A program made the position numbers and the translations under genes. Below the pieces are notes generated by a model. That model was not told the DNA's origin. It did no database searches and saw nothing but the letters and a program-made list of their open reading frames with translations. DNA of 5,007 bases from JAVRLS01 sp031961205 (GTDB lineage: Archaea > Thermoplasmatota > Thermoplasmata > Thermoplasmatales > Thermoplasmataceae): contig JAVRLS010000073.1 in assembly GCA_031961205.1 (NCBI GenBank), positions 1 to 5,007 of the forward strand, read 5' to 3'. This document shows positions 4,923-5,007 of this stretch, piece after piece. The stretch's first letter is position 1. Each line of letters starts with the position of its first letter.

Positions 4923-5007
4923 AATAGGATATACGATAGGGAACAGCAAATCTGATTTTTTTTCCTTCGTTATGTCACCGGATTCTGGCATAATGAAATG
5001 GGAATAC
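4903..5007 (+). CDS. herA: HerA bipolar DNA helicase/translocase, N-terminal fragment
   Basis: Only the first 35 codons are in the window and the gene runs off the right edge. The sequence GYEIGYTIGNSKSDFFSFVM, followed by SPD, matches the start of the HerA HAS-barrel domain (typically IGxVIGxxxxxxFxFxxxP). HerA is a hexameric ATPase that docks on NurA and pumps DNA into the nuclease. The Walker motifs would lie beyond the edge. It overlaps nurA by 20 bp from GTG 4903, or 41 bp if ATG 4882 is used. The overlap and the embedded ribosome binding site indicate coupled translation giving matched amounts of the two partners. The identification rests on the N-terminal motif plus the tight pairing with nurA. 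Confidence 0.8.
   Translation, partial: MQDSGYEIGYTIGNSKSDFFSFVMSPDSGIMKWEY

Noticed and set aside
1..5007. CRISPR array, tRNA or rRNA gene
   Set aside because: No regularly spaced direct repeats, cloverleaf-like segments or conserved rRNA stretches were seen on either strand by eye.

Overview
The window reads as archaeal DNA, most likely from the Thermoplasmatales or a close relative. The lineage is inferred from gene content and promoter style, not from a database match. The main evidence is a NurA nuclease followed by a HerA helicase, which form the archaeal DNA-end-resection pair. A bacterio-opsin-activator-type (HTH_10) regulator is also present. AT-rich TATA boxes lie about 26-27 bases upstream of several start codons, so many messages look leaderless, while a few starts carry AGGTGA-type ribosome binding sites. 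Composition is AT-rich, and the codons AGG, AGA and ATA are common.

Layout, left to right. Positions 111-881 (minus) encode a zinc-ribbon membrane protein resembling the SpoIIM/DUF95 family. Its TATA box is bracketed by a perfect 10-bp inverted repeat (925-934 and 953-962). Positions 977-1356 hold no intact gene but contain the frameshifted C-terminal remnant of an IS4/IS1634-like DDE transposase. A GC-rich hairpin with T-tracts (1391-1430) ends a small minus-strand gene at 1439-1699, which encodes an 86-residue DUF3303-like protein. That gene is divergent from an HTH_10 regulator (1764-2459). The 64-bp gap between them holds one TATA-rich block and two ACCGGT palindromes exactly 10 bp apart, a compact candidate operator. 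Next come a leaderless 129-residue membrane protein (2526-2915) and, convergent with it, a beta-hydroxyacid dehydrogenase (2931-3803, minus). The stop codons of these two genes lie in opposite arms of one inverted repeat. On the right, nurA (3903-4922, alternative start 3864) overlaps the first codons of herA (4903 to the window edge).

Two functional units stand out. The first is the regulator/small-protein divergent pair, where the regulator may control itself and its neighbour (inference). The second is the nurA-herA operon for DNA end processing. The rest is ordinary metabolism, unassigned membrane proteins and a mobile-element scar. I do not see a clearly new multi-gene system. The most novel-looking signals are the two promoter-embedded symmetric elements at 925-962 and 1743-1761.
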